Of a DNA stretch of 64,000 nucleotides, positions 1-12,419 are shown one piece after another. The DNA lies in NCBI RefSeq assembly GCF_027595985.1, contig NC_073302.1, forward strand, positions 9,488,966 to 9,552,965, given 5' to 3'. The notes beneath the pieces were generated by a model. That model was not told where the DNA came from, did not search any database, and saw only the letters and a program-made list of their open reading frames with translations. Each line of letters begins with the position of its first letter. Within the stretch, counting starts at the first letter, position 1. This DNA comes from Sorex araneus. Taxonomy: Eukaryota; Chordata; Mammalia; Eulipotyphla; Soricidae. Position numbers and translations under genes: made by a program.

Positions 1-83
1 CATATATACATAATGTATGTATGTATATATAATATTTATATATAACTTTTCATATATATAGTTGATATATAGATGAATATCAT
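1..83. repeat. AT-rich microsatellite
   Basis: Degenerate TA/TATG simple sequence at the window edge. It resumes at 320-495 on the far side of a SINE, so the SINE landed inside an existing AT-rich microsatellite. Confidence 0.8.
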
Positions 84-318
84 TGTATCACTGTCATCCT
101 GTTGTTCATCGATTTGCTTGAGTGGGCACCAGTAATGTCTCCATTGTGAGACTTGTTACTGTTTTTGGCATATTTAATATGCCATGGGGAGCTTGTCAGG
201 CTCTGCCCTGTGGGCAGGATACTCTCAGTAGCTTGCTGGGCTCTCTGAGAGGGAATCAAACTGGGTCAGCTGTGTGCAAGGCAAATGCCCTACCTGCTGT
301 GCTATTGCTTCAGTCCTA
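84..318 (-). mobile_element. tRNA-headed SINE, RTE-tailed (long) form
   Basis: On the + strand this reads tail first (cactgtcatcctgttgttc) and ends with the complement of the tRNA-like head (gctattgcttcagtcc). The family's B-box region is degraded, so this is an older copy. The tail matches the other long-form copies and ends in the CACTGT-type short repeat rather than poly(A). Confidence 0.85.
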
Positions 319-319
319 T

Positions 320-456
320 AGATAAATATATAGATATATATATTCACAGATTATTTATAGATATATAAACTATAGACAGATGAAAAGTTATATATATGTA
401 TATATGTGTGTATATATACATATATACACACATATATGTGTGTGTATATATATATA

Positions 457-495
<39 letters not shown>
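320..495. repeat. (TA)n/(TATG)n microsatellite
   Basis: Runs of TA, TATG and TGTA including an uninterrupted (TA)n at about 461-495. Likely unstable in length; no gene signal. Confidence 0.9.
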
Positions 496-496
<1 letters not shown>

Positions 497-640
497 TAAC
501 CTTCTCTTCCATTTCTTCCCTCAAATAAAGTATTTCCTTATTTCCTTGTTCAGTTTTAGTCTGGTTGATCTATAGAGAGGTGACAAGGAAGTGTTGAAAT
601 CTCCAAATACTATTGTCAAAAACAACTTTGTAACTATCTC
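496..640 (-). mobile_element. L1 ORF2 fragment, antisense
   Basis: The stretch with ggttgatctatagagaggtg and tgttgaaatctccaaatac resembles the reverse complement of the middle of L1 ORF2. It is short and diverged. The 3' boundary is not clear. Confidence 0.4.
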
Positions 641-1780
641 ATGGTGCATTAATAAAAAATTTAAAAAGAAAGGAAAGATTCTATAGATAGATTTTGAGGA
701 AACACTCATTAGGAAGAATACAGATGCCCTTTGAATACAGAGATGGGAGACTTCCTCACCTGCCTTTCCCCAGAAGCCTCATGTGTCCTCTTAAGTCAGA
801 GATTGGCTTGTGAAGTAGGATTTGTCTTCCAGGTGTAAATTTCTTTTGGATTTTCTACTTCTAAAGTCATTTTCTACTTTATAATGGAAATCTGAAAAAT
901 ATAAAGGAAGGCAAAAGAGAAAGCAGAGTCTTTACACTCCTATTATTTATTTATTTATTTATTTATTTTGGAAAGTCTCCTAAGGGGTACTCGGGAAGCT
1001 TGGGAGCACCATATGTGATTCTCAGTCAACCGACTTGGCAGTGCCATAATTGCTCAGGCTACCCTATAGTCAGTGCTCAGGAGCCTCTAAGGCTGTTTTT
1101 GGTAATGGTTAGGAGACCATTATCATTACCATCTGGTGATAGGAAGATGACGTGGGTTCTGGGAATTCTAGGCCTGTATTTTGTCTTCAAGTTAATTTCC
1201 ACAGTTTTCTCCCCACTCTGTGAGATCCTGCTACTACTACTTGCTAGTGTGTTCTTTACTTCCTTAAATTCCATTTGTATGGAATATTTCATCCTCTGAA
1301 AAAATGGTTTTTGAGTTGATTGAATTTCTCATCTAGAAATCACTTCAATTCATTGTCAAGTGCTTGCTTAATTTCTTTTGCCAATGCAGTGAGTGTTAAG
1401 TTAGGTCCTTCATTGATTAAGCTAAATGTTTTGATGGGCATTGGGACTTGCCTGGATTTCTGTCCCTATCTGTGAGTGCAGCTGAGTGCCTTAGTTTCCC
1501 CATTGTTCTTCACACTTTATGGGTGTTAATGGTGGAAGTTTGGATTTCCAGTTACTTGAGCGCTGATCTGTTGAATTGTTTATACCAGACAGCTACTAAT
1601 ATGACATCTGCTGTTCAAATGATTTATCCTGCAATGTTGTTCGAGTATGCTCCGAAAATTGTCAGTTAGTTCCTGAGATGAGTTAACAGATTTAAGGCTG
1701 TATACTGCCTGGTAAATAGGAATGCCACATTCTCTCTGCCCCCAATATAAGAAGCATATGTAGTAATGTCTTCACACTGT
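641..1780. other. Gene-free stretch, unassigned old repeat sequence
   Basis: No supported gene. It contains a (TTTA)n run at about 943-968. From about 1150 to 1700 the T-rich sequence looks like an eroded antisense LINE, but I could not match it to a specific part of one. The open frames here are short and show no conserved protein features. Confidence 0.5.
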
Positions 1781-2440
1781 GGTTTCAGCATGGGAAGGGG
1801 CAGGTCCGGCCTACAGAATGCACACCTTGACTTCTAGGGATTAGATTGACATGAGCTGGACCAATAATTGGCCTAGAGGTGGGCTCTGCTGGCACTGGGC
1901 ACAAGGATGCATCCCCAAGTCTCCCAGCATGTGGCTGTGCGGGGATTTCAGGGTGAGGTAGGGTCAAAACTGAAGATAATTTAAGAGACATTAAATAACA
2001 TTAAAAAACAACATTTATTTTTTAAATTTTAATGAATCACCATGAGATAAAATCACAGAGTTACAAACTTGCATGATTACATTTCGGCCATACAATGATC
2101 CCTCCACCAATACCCATTCTCCATCACCAATGTTTCCAGTATCCCTCCCTCCACCCCACCCCATTCCCACCCCAACACCCCTGCCTCTATGGCAGGCACA
2201 TACCCTCTTACTCTCTCTGTCCTTCTGGATGTTATGGTTTGCAATACAGGTACTAAGTGGCCATCATGTTTTGTCGATAGTCTACTTTCAGCACACATGT
2301 ACTATCCTGAGCAAGCCCTCCAAGCATCATTTACTTAGTGCACCCTTCTCTATCCCTGCTGCCTTTTCCCCCAGCACTTGAGATCAGCTTCCAAGCTGTG
2401 GATCGATCCTCCTGGCCCTTATCTCTACTATCCATAGGTG
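1781..2440 (-). mobile_element. L1 3' end (3' UTR), antisense
   Basis: Reads from a T-rich tail complement (about 2010-2035) through attacaaacttgcatgattac, ccaatacccattctccatca and atggtttgcaatacaggtac. This is the lineage's L1 3' UTR in reverse complement and recurs at 3602, 19075, 31035, 38960, 45240, 50060 and 54705. There is no coding capacity. Confidence 0.8.
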
Positions 2441-2564
2441 AGAATAGCATTATTGTGACTTGAAGATGCCACCACCACCTAAGTTCCCATGTCAGGCAGC
2501 TACAGTGATTAGCCCCACCATGTTCTTTGGCATCAGTGTTGATGGCTAGGCTTTTCTGGAAGTC

Positions 2565-2716
2565 CACTCCTGGCGATGCTTGGGGGTTACTCCTGACTCT
2601 GCACTCAGAATCACTCTTGGTGGTATTCAGGGGACCCTATGGGATGCTGAGGATTAAACCTAGGTTGGCCACATACAAGGCAAAAGCCCTATCCACTGCA
2701 CTATGGCTCCAGCCCC
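2565..2716 (-). mobile_element. tRNA-headed SINE, poly(A)/short form, old copy
   Basis: Antisense body (gcttgggggttactcctgac, accctatgggatgctgagg) followed by the complement of the B box and head (ctatggctccagcccc). It is diverged from young copies such as the one at 57554. Confidence 0.8.
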
Positions 2717-3049
2717 TTACTGGCTGATCTTTGAGCTGTGTTTCCTTTGACTGTTTGCAGACAAAGTTCCAAAAACATCTGAAAATTTTCATGCTCTGAT
2801 CACTGACGAAAAAGGGTTTAGTTTATAAGTTCCTGCTTCCACAGAATTATTCCTGGGTTTATGTGCCAGGGTGAGGACATCACTCACCTCAATAACACTG
2901 ATTGATGACAATTTCATTATTAAGCACATAGATCCGACATCTTGTCCATAGCCAATACTGGACACAACATAAACAGAGCCCAGTTTTTCATTTGCACTGC
3001 CAAGGCAAGTGAGTTGATGACAAGCATATATTTTTTGGAAATTAAAAGA

Positions 3050-3572
3050 GGTGGTCTTTAAATATTGGGAGCCATGGAGAGCTTTGGTTAAGACATGGAA
3101 AGAAAACCAATCGGGACTGGGCCTCCTCCACCCAGATCCCCATTTTTTCAGTAGTTTGGCAGTCACACCCACAAACTGCCCCTGGCGTCATGTAATCTCA
3201 TCAATGGCCAAGATCCAGAGACTATAAAACAAAGCTCTTAGAAGAGAGCAACTCTTCATTTCCTCGAAAGCCTGGCAAGCTACATCCTGCTCATACTGCA
3301 AAGCCTGGCAAGCTACCCATGGCGTATTTGATATGCCAAAAACAGTAACAATAACAGGCCTTAATCCCTGACCTGAAAGATGTCCCAGTATGGCAGCATT
3401 GGGAAGGATGAGTAAGGATAGACTGCTAAAATCTCAGGCTCTTCGTGTTTCTGGAGCAAGCAGATGCCATTAGGGGCTACACTAGCACATGACAGGGATG
3501 AATGGAGACATTACTGGTGCCCGCTCGAGCAAACTGATGAACAATGGGATGACAGTGATACAGTGATATGGA
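3050..3572 (+). mobile_element. Composite retroelement with RTE 3' tail
   Basis: Shares ccacaaactgcccctggcgt and the following sequence with 40380-40850 (+) and with the complement of 14590-15245. The 3' end (tggagacattactggtgccc, then gagcaaactgatgaacaatg) is the RTE-derived tail also used by the long SINE. The codons before it read R-D-R-D-E-W-R, the usual end of an RTE ORF2. It is a longer, non-tRNA-headed user of the same tail. Confidence 0.6.
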
Positions 3573-3601
3573 TTTCCCATAGTAGACAAATTTAATGACT
3601 T

Positions 3602-4800
3602 TCATTTATTTATGTTTTATTTTAATTTTCAATTGAATTACCCATGAGATACAGTTACAAAGGTGTTCATGATTAGGTTTTCAGTCATACATAGTTCCAA
3701 TACCTATCCCTTTGCCAGTGTACATTTACCACCACTAATGTCCCCAGTGTCCCTCTTGCCCCTCCTCCTTCTTCTCCTTCTCTTCTCCTCTTCTCTTCAT
3801 CCTTCTTCTTCTCTCTTCTTCTTCTTCTTCTTCTCTTCTTCTTCTTCTTCATTCTTCTCTTTCTTCTTCTTCTTCTTCTTCTTCTTCTTCTTCTTCTTCT
3901 TCTTCTTCTTCTTCTTCTTCTTCTTCTTCTTCTTCTTCTTCCTTCTTCTTCTCTCTTCTCTCCTCCTCCTCCTCCTCTCCTTCTCCTTCTTCTCCTTCTC
4001 CTCCTCCCTCCTCCTCCTCCTCCTCCTCCTCCTCCTCTCCTTCTTCTTCTTCTTCTTCTTCTTCTTCTCTTCTTCTTCTTCTTCTTCTTCTTCTTCTTCT
4101 CCTCCTTCTCCTTCCTTCTTCTTCTTCTTCTCTCTTCTTCTTCTTCTTCTTCTTCTTCTTCTTCTTCTTCTCTTCTTCTTCTTTCTCTTCTTCTTCTTCT
4201 TTCTTCTTCTTCTCTCTCCTCCTCCTCCTCCTCCTCCTCCTCCTCCTCCCTCTCTCCTCCTTCTTCTTCTTCTTCTTCTTCTTCTTCTTCTTCTTCTTCT
4301 TCTTCTCCTCCTCCTCCTCCTCCTCCTCCTCCTCCTCCTCCTCCTCCTCCCTTCTTCTTCTTCTTCTTCTTCTTCTTCTTCTTCTTCTTTCTTCTTCTTC
4401 TTCTTCTTCTTCTTCTTCTCTTCTCCTTCTCCTCCTCCTCCTCCTCCTTCTCCTCCTTCTCCTTCTCCTCCTCCTCCCTTCTTTTTCTTCTTCTTCTTCT
4501 TCTTCTTCTTCTTCTTCTTCTTCGTTCTTCTTCTTCTTCTTCTTCTTCTTCTTCTTCTTCTTCTTCTTCTTCTTCTTCTTCTTCTCTTCTTCTTCTTCTT
4601 CTTCCTCCTCCTCCTCCTCCTCCTCCTCCTCCTCTTCTTTTGGGTATTATGGTTTGCATGTTTTCTCCCTTTATTTTCAGCACTCAGTTCTTGTCGAGAG
4701 TGATCATTTCCAAGTGTCTTCGTCTTACTCCTCTTTAAACCATCAAACCATTCTTCTGTCACTCAGTAGAACACCCTTCCTCTAATTCTTGCACTCTCCC
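3602..4800 (-). mobile_element. L1 3' UTR split by a giant pyrimidine tract
   Basis: Antisense L1 3' UTR sequence is seen at 3602-3756 (cccatgagatacagttacaa, ccctttgccagtgtacattt). It resumes at about 4639 with gggtattatggtttgcatg and cagcactcagttcttg. In other copies these two parts are separated only by a few tens of bases of pyrimidine-rich sequence, so the 3757-4638 tract grew inside the element. Confidence 0.75.
3757..4638. repeat. 880-bp (CTT)n/(CCT)n polypyrimidine tract
   Basis: Almost pure C/T on the + strand. Blocks of TTC/CTT alternate with blocks of TCC/CTC, with only a few interrupting purines (for example at about 3799, 3850 and 4524). The long Ser/Leu/Phe and Arg/Glu/Lys open frames across it are artefacts of triplet repeats without stops. 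Mirror-symmetric homopurine-homopyrimidine DNA of this kind can form H-DNA. Confidence 0.97.
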
Positions 4801-7093
4801 TACAGTTTCATATTACCTTACCCCCTACCAAATATATCTTGATTATAGAGTTGTTTATGATGATAAAATAAAAATTCAGTAGTAATTGTCAGAAAAGGAA
4901 CAATATATAAGTGTTTGGAGAGAAACACTTTCATTGTAAAGGTACAAGAATGAGAAGAGAAAAATAAAAGGGAAGAAACTATTTTAAGAAATAATGCCAG
5001 TAACTTCCCTAATATGTGGAAGGAAACAGACACCTGGATCGATGAAGCTCAAAAAGATCCAGTTAGAATGAACCCAAAGATATTTGCACCAAGATACATT
5101 ATAATTACATTGGCAAGAATTAAAGATAATTCCTTACCTAACCAATTGTGAACATTTCCTAATAGCCACCTTGCTCTGGTCTTGCAGTTCAATACTCTAC
5201 CCTTGCCCTGCCAGCATTTCCTCCACCCCCACTGAAGATATATGTTCATCAGTCATTGTTCACCTATAACACGATGCTGCCAGTCATTTCCTATTGAATA
5301 AAGCGTAAATTGTGTAAGATGACTTTAAATGTTGGCATTATTCCCTCTTGTTAATTTCTCCAACACCATCCTGAATCTCTTCCTCTTCTCCCCATGAAAT
5401 GTATGTTTTAGCCATTCTAATTTTTCTGATTTTCACATCCCAAATTCTTAGGTCTTTTCCTGATATGTTTTTCTCCCTTCCAAATGCTATGTCTTTTTAT
5501 TGTTTATGCTACTTTTCACTTGTTTGGCTTCTCTTGAGTCTTTGCTTCCTTGTAATTTCTTACAAGTCAGCTAGTTTGACATCTTAAAATTGATTTGATC
5601 ATCACCTGTGTGCTTTCATAGCACTAAGTATGCCTTAATTTAATAGATAACATGTGATATACAACATTTGACACAGTTTTGTCTATCCTGTTTACTAGAT
5701 TGGGAGAAAAAATGTTTTAAAATAATTATTGATCACTGTCACTGTCATCCCGTTGCTTATCGATTTGCTTGATCGGGCACCAGTAACATCTCCATTGTGA
5801 GACTTGTTACTGTTTTTGGCATATCAAATTATTGATAGCCTTCACAAAACTCTTGTCACAGTGACTATATAACATCCTTATAAGTGAATAAATAAAGTTT
5901 ATTTATGAAAAGTCATAAATAAGTTACTATATGTTGAGCTTCAGGGATGTCTCAAAAGGATTGAGAAACTACAGAATGCTCAGAAACTACAGAGTGCTTT
6001 ATGTGCCCATTATTATTGCATGTTGTAACTGACAATCATGCCTGTATTTGAATATTTCTATAGGAATAAAACTTCTCTATTTTTGAGAAGCAGAACCCCA
6101 ATTATTCTTTGATAATAGGTTGTGTTTACCGGGGCCTAGAAGCAACTCTCTTCCTAGCTTTAGACTGAACGTGGGAAGGACGATGCTCTCACAGAGTCTA
6201 CTGCAAAGGAGCCATTTTGGTGCAATGGACCTACGATTTAAATTTGAGGTTTATGTGTTTGAATATATTTTTGGTCATTCTCTTTGAAACCAGTCTCAAA
6301 CTCACTACAGTGAAGAAAATGTTGTCTACTCAAAATTTGTTGGAAAATTTAAACTAGGTCACGGATATGAAGACTCCATATAAATAAATCTGCAAATAGC
6401 ATGAATCTTCACCTATATTCCTACAGGACTTGACAATATTTAATAGTCAGCAAAGTCAAATTTCTACAGGGAATAGTTAAGAAAACTCAGTAATTATTCC
6501 CAAATTGTCCTTTACCAGAAACTTGTGGCCTTGGTCCCAAGGGTTCCTAAAGTGGCTGGTAAATACATTTGTTGTTGATTTGGATCTTGTCAAAAGGAAA
6601 AAGAGAGAATGAGAGATAGAGAGACAGCATGTACTACCTTCCTACTTCAGATTTTCATGATTTCTCCCCATACCAGCTCTAAGTGTTTGGGAGAGAAAAT
6701 GAAAAATTAACTCATTTCCTGGAGTTGACAGTTAATTTATTATTCCTGAGCTTGGTAAGGGCAATGTCTTGAGTGTTTTATAGATTTCTCCCATTATAAA
6801 TATGTGTGTCTGTGTGTGTTTGTGTGTGTATGTGTGTGTGTGTGTGAAAGAGAGAGAGAGACAGAGAGAGAGGGAATAGTCTGTTATAATATCTTGCATA
6901 CTTTATGTCCTTTGTAAGATATTATGTTACTTATACCTTAGGTGAACTAAAAATGGTAATTCCTTAGGAAATTCCTCACTAGGAAAATATTCTCTTTTCA
7001 CTGAATTCAGTTTCATTGCTTACCTAGCCTACATTCAGATTTTAATAAAATAATATTAAATTCTGTTTTTGTAAATAGCTGTAAACATACTTG
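4801..7093. other. Gene-free stretch with scattered repeat fragments
   Basis: No gene supported. A LINE-like piece lies at about 5040-5130 (aagatatttgcaccaagata). A truncated RTE tail lies at 5734-5826. A (TG)n run followed by (AG)n spans about 6806-6873. A palindromic TCCCAAGGG core (about 6536-6544) resembles an EBF site but stands alone and far from OR-1. Confidence 0.6.
5734..5826 (-). mobile_element. RTE/SINE tail fragment (head missing)
   Basis: Only the last ~90 bp of the long-form SINE/RTE tail is present, in antisense (catcccgttgcttatcgatt, then cagtaacatctccattgtga). It stops at ggcatatcaa, so this is a severe 5' truncation. Confidence 0.8.
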
Positions 7094-7342
7094 TAGCACT
7101 GTAGCACTGTCATCCCATTGCTCATTGATTTGCTCGAGCAGGCACCAGTAACATCTCCATTGTGAGATTTGTTGTTACTGTTTTTGGCATATTGAATACA
7201 CCACTGGGAGCTTGCCAGTCTCTGCCATGTGGGCGGGATACTCTTGGTAGCTTGCTCATCTCTCTGAGAGGGACGGAGGAATCAAACCCAGGTCAGCCGC
7301 GTGCAATGCAAACGCCCTACCCGCTGTACTATTGCTCCAGTA
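7094..7342 (-). mobile_element. SINE, RTE-tailed form, near full length
   Basis: Starts with gtagcactgtagcactgtca and ends at the head complement ctgtactattgctccag. A weak 7-bp flanking match (aacatac) on each side may be its target-site duplication. The 98-codon open frame across it is not a gene. Confidence 0.88.
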
Positions 7343-8023
7343 ACATACCTATATGTAGTTTATTATTATTTAAAATATTATACCAAGAGCTTTCCATGAA
7401 CTCACTTTATTGGTTATATGGTATTGCTTCTAATGGAGATAAACCACTATTGCCTTAATTTTTCCCCCTTTATTGAGAGAAATCGGACAGTCTGTCAAAA
7501 ACACTACCTAGAATCAAAATGGCTTTAGACTCTGAAAAATCCATTTAATAAGGAACTAGTTTTGTAAATTAAGTGTCTGGTATCCTGGTCTCTCAACTTG
7601 CTCCCACTCATTTGACTAGGAGCTGAGGCAGTACATTGAAAGGCTTTGGAAAATTTTAGGTCTTTTTTTCTCTTTAATAAATGATATCTGGTATTATGTC
7701 TAGATAATTATATAACTAGATAACTAGTTATAGCATATGTAGGTAAATTTTCTATCACAGCATGTTCTTCTAGAGTAACACCAAAAGTGGTCAGGAATAT
7801 GTGTTTTAAGTGAGATAAATCTGAAGCTGAAAAGTATGTTCTTCTTCAGGATTTTAAGTAAATTACTTTCACACACCAAAACCTAGTTTCCAACTGGTTA
7901 AATAAGAATAATGCTGTTTTGTACTGAATTAGACTGATTCATATGAAATAAAGTATGTGTCCAGTAGCTGAACTCAATTAATATATAAGTATGAGATTAA
8001 TGAATGACTTTATTATAGTTCAT

Positions 8024-8193
8024 TGTTTTTATTTTTGGGGTCACATTCAGTTTTTCTTGGGCATTCTCCAAGGACTATCACACTCAGATTTTTTCAAATA
8101 ATTTCCAGGGACATATGTGGTATTTGGGATTGAATCCAGATTGGCCACATACAATGCAGGTGCCCTACCTGTGATAATATTTCTCTAACCCCA
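8024..8193 (-). mobile_element. SINE, short form, very old copy
   Basis: Degenerate antisense short-form body (ggggtcacattcag, gggacatatgtggtatttgg) ending near ctctaacccc. Many differences from the young copies. Confidence 0.6.
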
Positions 8194-8669
8194 ATTTATT
8201 GTTTTTACTCTTATTAATATTTCCATCTAGGCACATATTTTGAAACCATAGATTTTGTTTTCCCCACTCCTCCAGAAGCTTCCTGATTTACTTCCTATAA
8301 TCCTTAAGTACAGTTGCTGCCAGGCAGCAAGTATTTTCTTACTCGAGAATGTATTTTATTAAGACATGTGTCACAGTGGGAAGAATATGTAGTCTTTGAA
8401 CCAGACAGAATTAAATCTTGATTTTTCGTCTACTGTAGCTCTGATAGTGAGAAAATTACATCACTGAGTTCCAGTGTGCTCTCTTATCAAAGGGGAACTC
8501 AAATGCCTTCTGAAAGGCTGTTGGATAAAGTGAACAGTGTTTGAAAAGCACTGGGTGTGAATTAGGTGCTAAGTCAGCTTTTATTTACAATTGACTGTTT
8601 CAGCACTCTAACAATCACTTCACAGAAAGGAGGAAGGTGGTACATTTGTTCTCAAAGCATGTAGTCTCT

Positions 8670-8848
8670 TGGGGCTGGAGCGATAGCACAGTGGGTAGGG
8701 CGTTTGCCTTGCACGCGGCCGACCCGGGTTCTAATCCCAACATCCCATATGGTCCCCTGAGCACCGCCAGGGGTAATTCCTGAGTGAAGAGCCAGGAGTA
8801 ACCCCTGTGCACCGCCGGGTGTGACCCAAAAACCAAAAAAAAAAAAAA
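8670..8848 (+). mobile_element. SINE, short form, young full-length copy
   Basis: Head ggggctggagcgatagcaca with A-box-like TAGCACAGTGG at 8684-8694, a body ending in gggtgtgacccaaaaacc, then poly(A). It is flanked by the 16-bp duplication aaagcatgtagtctct at 8654-8669 and 8849-8864. A poly(A) tail with a long target-site duplication indicates L1-mediated retrotransposition. Confidence 0.95.
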
Positions 8849-9872
8849 AAAGCATGTAGTCTCTATTCTCTATTTCCTTCTGTCTACAATCCCTACTCCT
8901 CTTAGGGGTATCAGTTCCCTTATTCTGCCTTTCAAACTTGACCCTCCACTATGAATGGCTCCTGATCATTCCATCTCAGTGTGAGTTTGGCCAGCCAGAA
9001 CATCAGACCCCCTTTCACAAGTATTTACCTTTAAGTATAATTTAGAGTTGAGATCTTACAGTCCAGTTTTTCTTGCTGGAAGGGTTTCCGGTACCAGCAA
9101 CCTATTAGAGAGAGGAGCATGGGTTAGAGATGGAGCAGACTCAGAATTGCTCCGGGTCTCGTGCTAGATAAGCATAGTCTGCGTGTCGCCTGATAAACTG
9201 AGACTGGTAATGTGAATATATGAAAACCATCTAAGGTAGAGTTTCATTGCTCATTTTCCATAATCTATGAAGGTTATGGGGTCTGGGCTGGTTCAAGTTC
9301 TGGATTTTGTGCAAAATCTTTCCTCTTCTAAAACTAAGTAACAAGCCTGCCTGCTTTTACCTATTTCTGGGAGACTTTCGGGCAAAACATTCCACATATC
9401 TGATTTGATATATTGTTTCTGATAGCGTAGGGAGTCAGTTACGCTGCTTTTATGTAGTTATTGAAGGTTATCCTTTAACATGAATTTTCACCAATTTTAT
9501 TAATTACACTTGTAATTATTCTCTTTTCTTTCACTCACTTGGCTGTCAGGAAACCAAGATTGGTGGCTGGTGGGATATCTTCCTAATCCATTTGACAAAG
9601 CAAAAGTCATGAAACTTATGAGCACTGTTTTCAAGCTTCTGTGTCTTTCCCACTTGTTATATAGTATAAGATCAGGTGGGAACAAAACCAGCAATATCTT
9701 TACCTTCCTTAAATAGGAGAGAATTTCTAGTGAGTAAATTCTGTACTTCATTGTAACATCTATATACCAACACTCTCCTTAGATTTTATCAGCAGGCCTA
9801 AGGTAGGTTTGCCCTTTGCAGTGGGTCTTTAGGATTAATATTTCCCCCATTTGATATATTATGATTCAAAGT

Positions 9873-9975
9873 AGCACTGTATCACTGTCATCCTGTTGTT
9901 CACTGATTTGCTCGAGGGGGCACCAGTAACGTCTCCATTGTGAGACTTGTTACTGTTTTTGGCATGTCGAATACG
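9873..9975 (-). mobile_element. RTE/SINE tail fragment
   Basis: Antisense tail only (gtagcactgtatcactgtca to ggcatgtcgaatacg). The tRNA-like head is absent. Same class as 5734 and 21057. Confidence 0.8.
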
Positions 9976-12190
9976 CTTAGTAAAAATCATCTTAAATGCT
10001 TCTGGGAGAGTATAGATGAAAGGAATCATGGAAATTGACAGGGAAAAATAGAAGGGGTGCACACTAGATCATTAACATAGATTAAACAGCATGTAATCTT
10101 TAAAGATGTAAACATTCCCCAGATGTAAAGTTACCTTGATAACATTTGATTAGGTATCAGATTTACCTGGACAGATTTTTCTGTATGATGTCCTATTTTC
10201 TATTGAACATACCCCCCCTCTTCATCCTGAGACCCCAATACTCCTTAGTCAGTAGCAAAGCTCTTTCCTGTCATCCCCCCTCCTTTCCACTCTTTTTGGG
10301 TAAAAAGCCCACTCTTTTGGGGTTCATTGATATCATTAAGGTTTTTAAAAATAGCTTCTAAACATGGTGTTATGCTTTTATTATGTCTGTGTATCCATAA
10401 ATAGCATATACTGTTGATGTTTTCATTGTTATGAGATGATACTGAAAATATAAATTAGTTCTTGTAGATCTTCATGAAGGTTCGTATAATATAGGGTTCA
10501 TGCTACTGGATTGAATTTCATGAAAGTATCTTCAGTTTGTCTACTTTTTAGCTATTGGAAATTATTGTCCACTATTAGCAAAGTTGCAAATAATTTGGTT
10601 TTTTACATCAGGAAGAAATGCGAACACTTATACAGCATATACAGACAAAATGACTGCATCAAAGAGAATATGAATTTTAAAACTTATAATATATATTCAA
10701 GGTATACAAAGAAACTTAAATATATAACATATACTATGTCTGAGTTTTTCTCTTCATGTCTATAAATATCACTACATATAAATATGTAATTTGTGTGTGT
10801 TTAATTGATCAGGTGGTATCTTATTGGTTTAATTTGTACTTCTCAATTGAAAAGAGGACAATTTTAATATTTATTGGTCATGCGAACTTCTGAGTTCCTG
10901 TTGATTAAAATTTTTTGCTTATTGACTCACAGGAATTTAGTGTGTATTCTGAATACTAATCTTTTCCTGGTTGGGGAAGTTTCTGTTATCCACCTTTGCT
11001 TAACTTTTGATATTTTAATATTGAGGTGCTAATTTTAATAAAGAAATTAAATGTTAACATGCCATTTTCTCAGAATTTTTATAATTTATGTTAGGGGAGC
11101 TTTAAAAAATTAACTATTATCCTAGAATCGTACACACAAGCTATAAAGTTTTATTCTAATGGTTTGAAATGTTTTTTTTTCTCAGAATTAGAATTTACAT
11201 TTTAATTGTAATGTAAAGTATGAATATATTATTATTCTTTAAGAATAGCTTACTGCATCAATATTACTGACTAGAATTCATCATTTTTCTTAGTGAATTT
11301 ATAATGTCATTTCTTTTAGTTGTCAAGTCACTAATATAAATGTTTGCTTCTAAGCTCTCTATTTTCCTCTGTTCCATTGGACTAGTCTTTTAAAAATACA
11401 TTAGTTATAGTAATAAATTTACCCATAAAAAAGCTCTTATACGTTATGGTATATTTTATTTTAAAAATAGATATCTTAAAAAATATTGAATTGAGTTTTA
11501 AAAAGAGATGTACTATATACTATTCTAAGGACAATGAGAAGATTAGCTTTACTATAAAATTATCTTGACTTTTACAGTACTTCTTTGAATGTTATAGCAT
11601 ATGTCATGTAATTTACATAAGCCCCCACGATTCTTAGGTTAAACCTGGGTTTTGGATAAGTGATAGTGGAAATTTATTTAGTGTGGAGGGTGGGTATTTG
11701 GGCCTCACCTCACCTGATAAGGCTCAGTACTTGCTCCTGGCTGTGTGCTCAGGGATCATTATACATAAAAATATGGAGGACAATGAGATTTCTGATGTCA
11801 AATAGCTTGTTATCCTCTTAGGGATAAACTTTGGAGTCCAAATGCTTGATTCTAAGTACTAGTTTTTCCTTTTCTTTACCTCTCTGGCTAATTTCTACCT
11901 TTGATTACTTCTGAAGAATAAAAGTAACCCATCTTGCTTACATACCTAAGAATGTTGTATCGGTCTTTCTCTTAAAACCTGTGTTGAAGACGTTTCTCTT
12001 GCTTCTTTCAATGTTTCTTTGCTTTCCTATTTCCACTCTAAAGAAGCCTGTGTTGTCTCTTGAACATATACTTGTTCCTGTCTTTCCTCACATCTTCCTA
12101 AATTAATTCCAAAAAATTTTTTGAATCAGTTGCTACACATACGCTATTAGAATAGTGCATAGGGACCACGTCCGACAAACATTAACTATG
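9976..12190. other. Gene-free stretch upstream of OR-1, old antisense L1
   Basis: AT-rich. At about 10800-11000, gtggtatcttattggtttaa and ttattggtcatgcgaacttc resemble the antisense of an old L1 3' end. This stretch should hold the OR-1 promoter and 5' exon, but I could not find a copy of the upstream block shared by OR-2 to OR-5. Confidence 0.5.
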
Positions 12191-12419
12191 AATATTATCC
12201 CTTACAGAGACTGTAATAAGATTGAGGAAGTTACACATGTATCTAGTGGGTCCTACCTTTTCTACTTTTAGGCAGCATTATGTACATGAAATGAAGACAT
12301 TCCTTAAATCAAAGAACATCTGCATTATGCTACATGATATTGACCATCTTTCATATCTCAAGACACTCCATGTCTGTATTTCAACTTTCCCACCAGTTCC
12401 TGCCAACTCATCCTCCATC

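Noticed and set aside
3663-4703. 346-, 332- and 321-codon open frames rich in Ser/Leu/Phe or Arg/Glu/Lys
   Set aside because: They exist only because the CTT/CCT repeat tract has no stop codons. No domain, no codon bias and no homologous frame in other L1 3' UTR copies.
6536-6544. TCCCAAGGG as an O/E site for OR-1
   Set aside because: The core is good but isolated, nearly 6 kb upstream, with no homeodomain or TATA-like partner or splice donor identified nearby.
12222-12419. 66-codon upstream extension of OR-1
   Set aside because: The extension has no OR features and lies on the far side of a good splice acceptor. OR coding regions begin a few residues before the NxS site, which fits the start at 12420.
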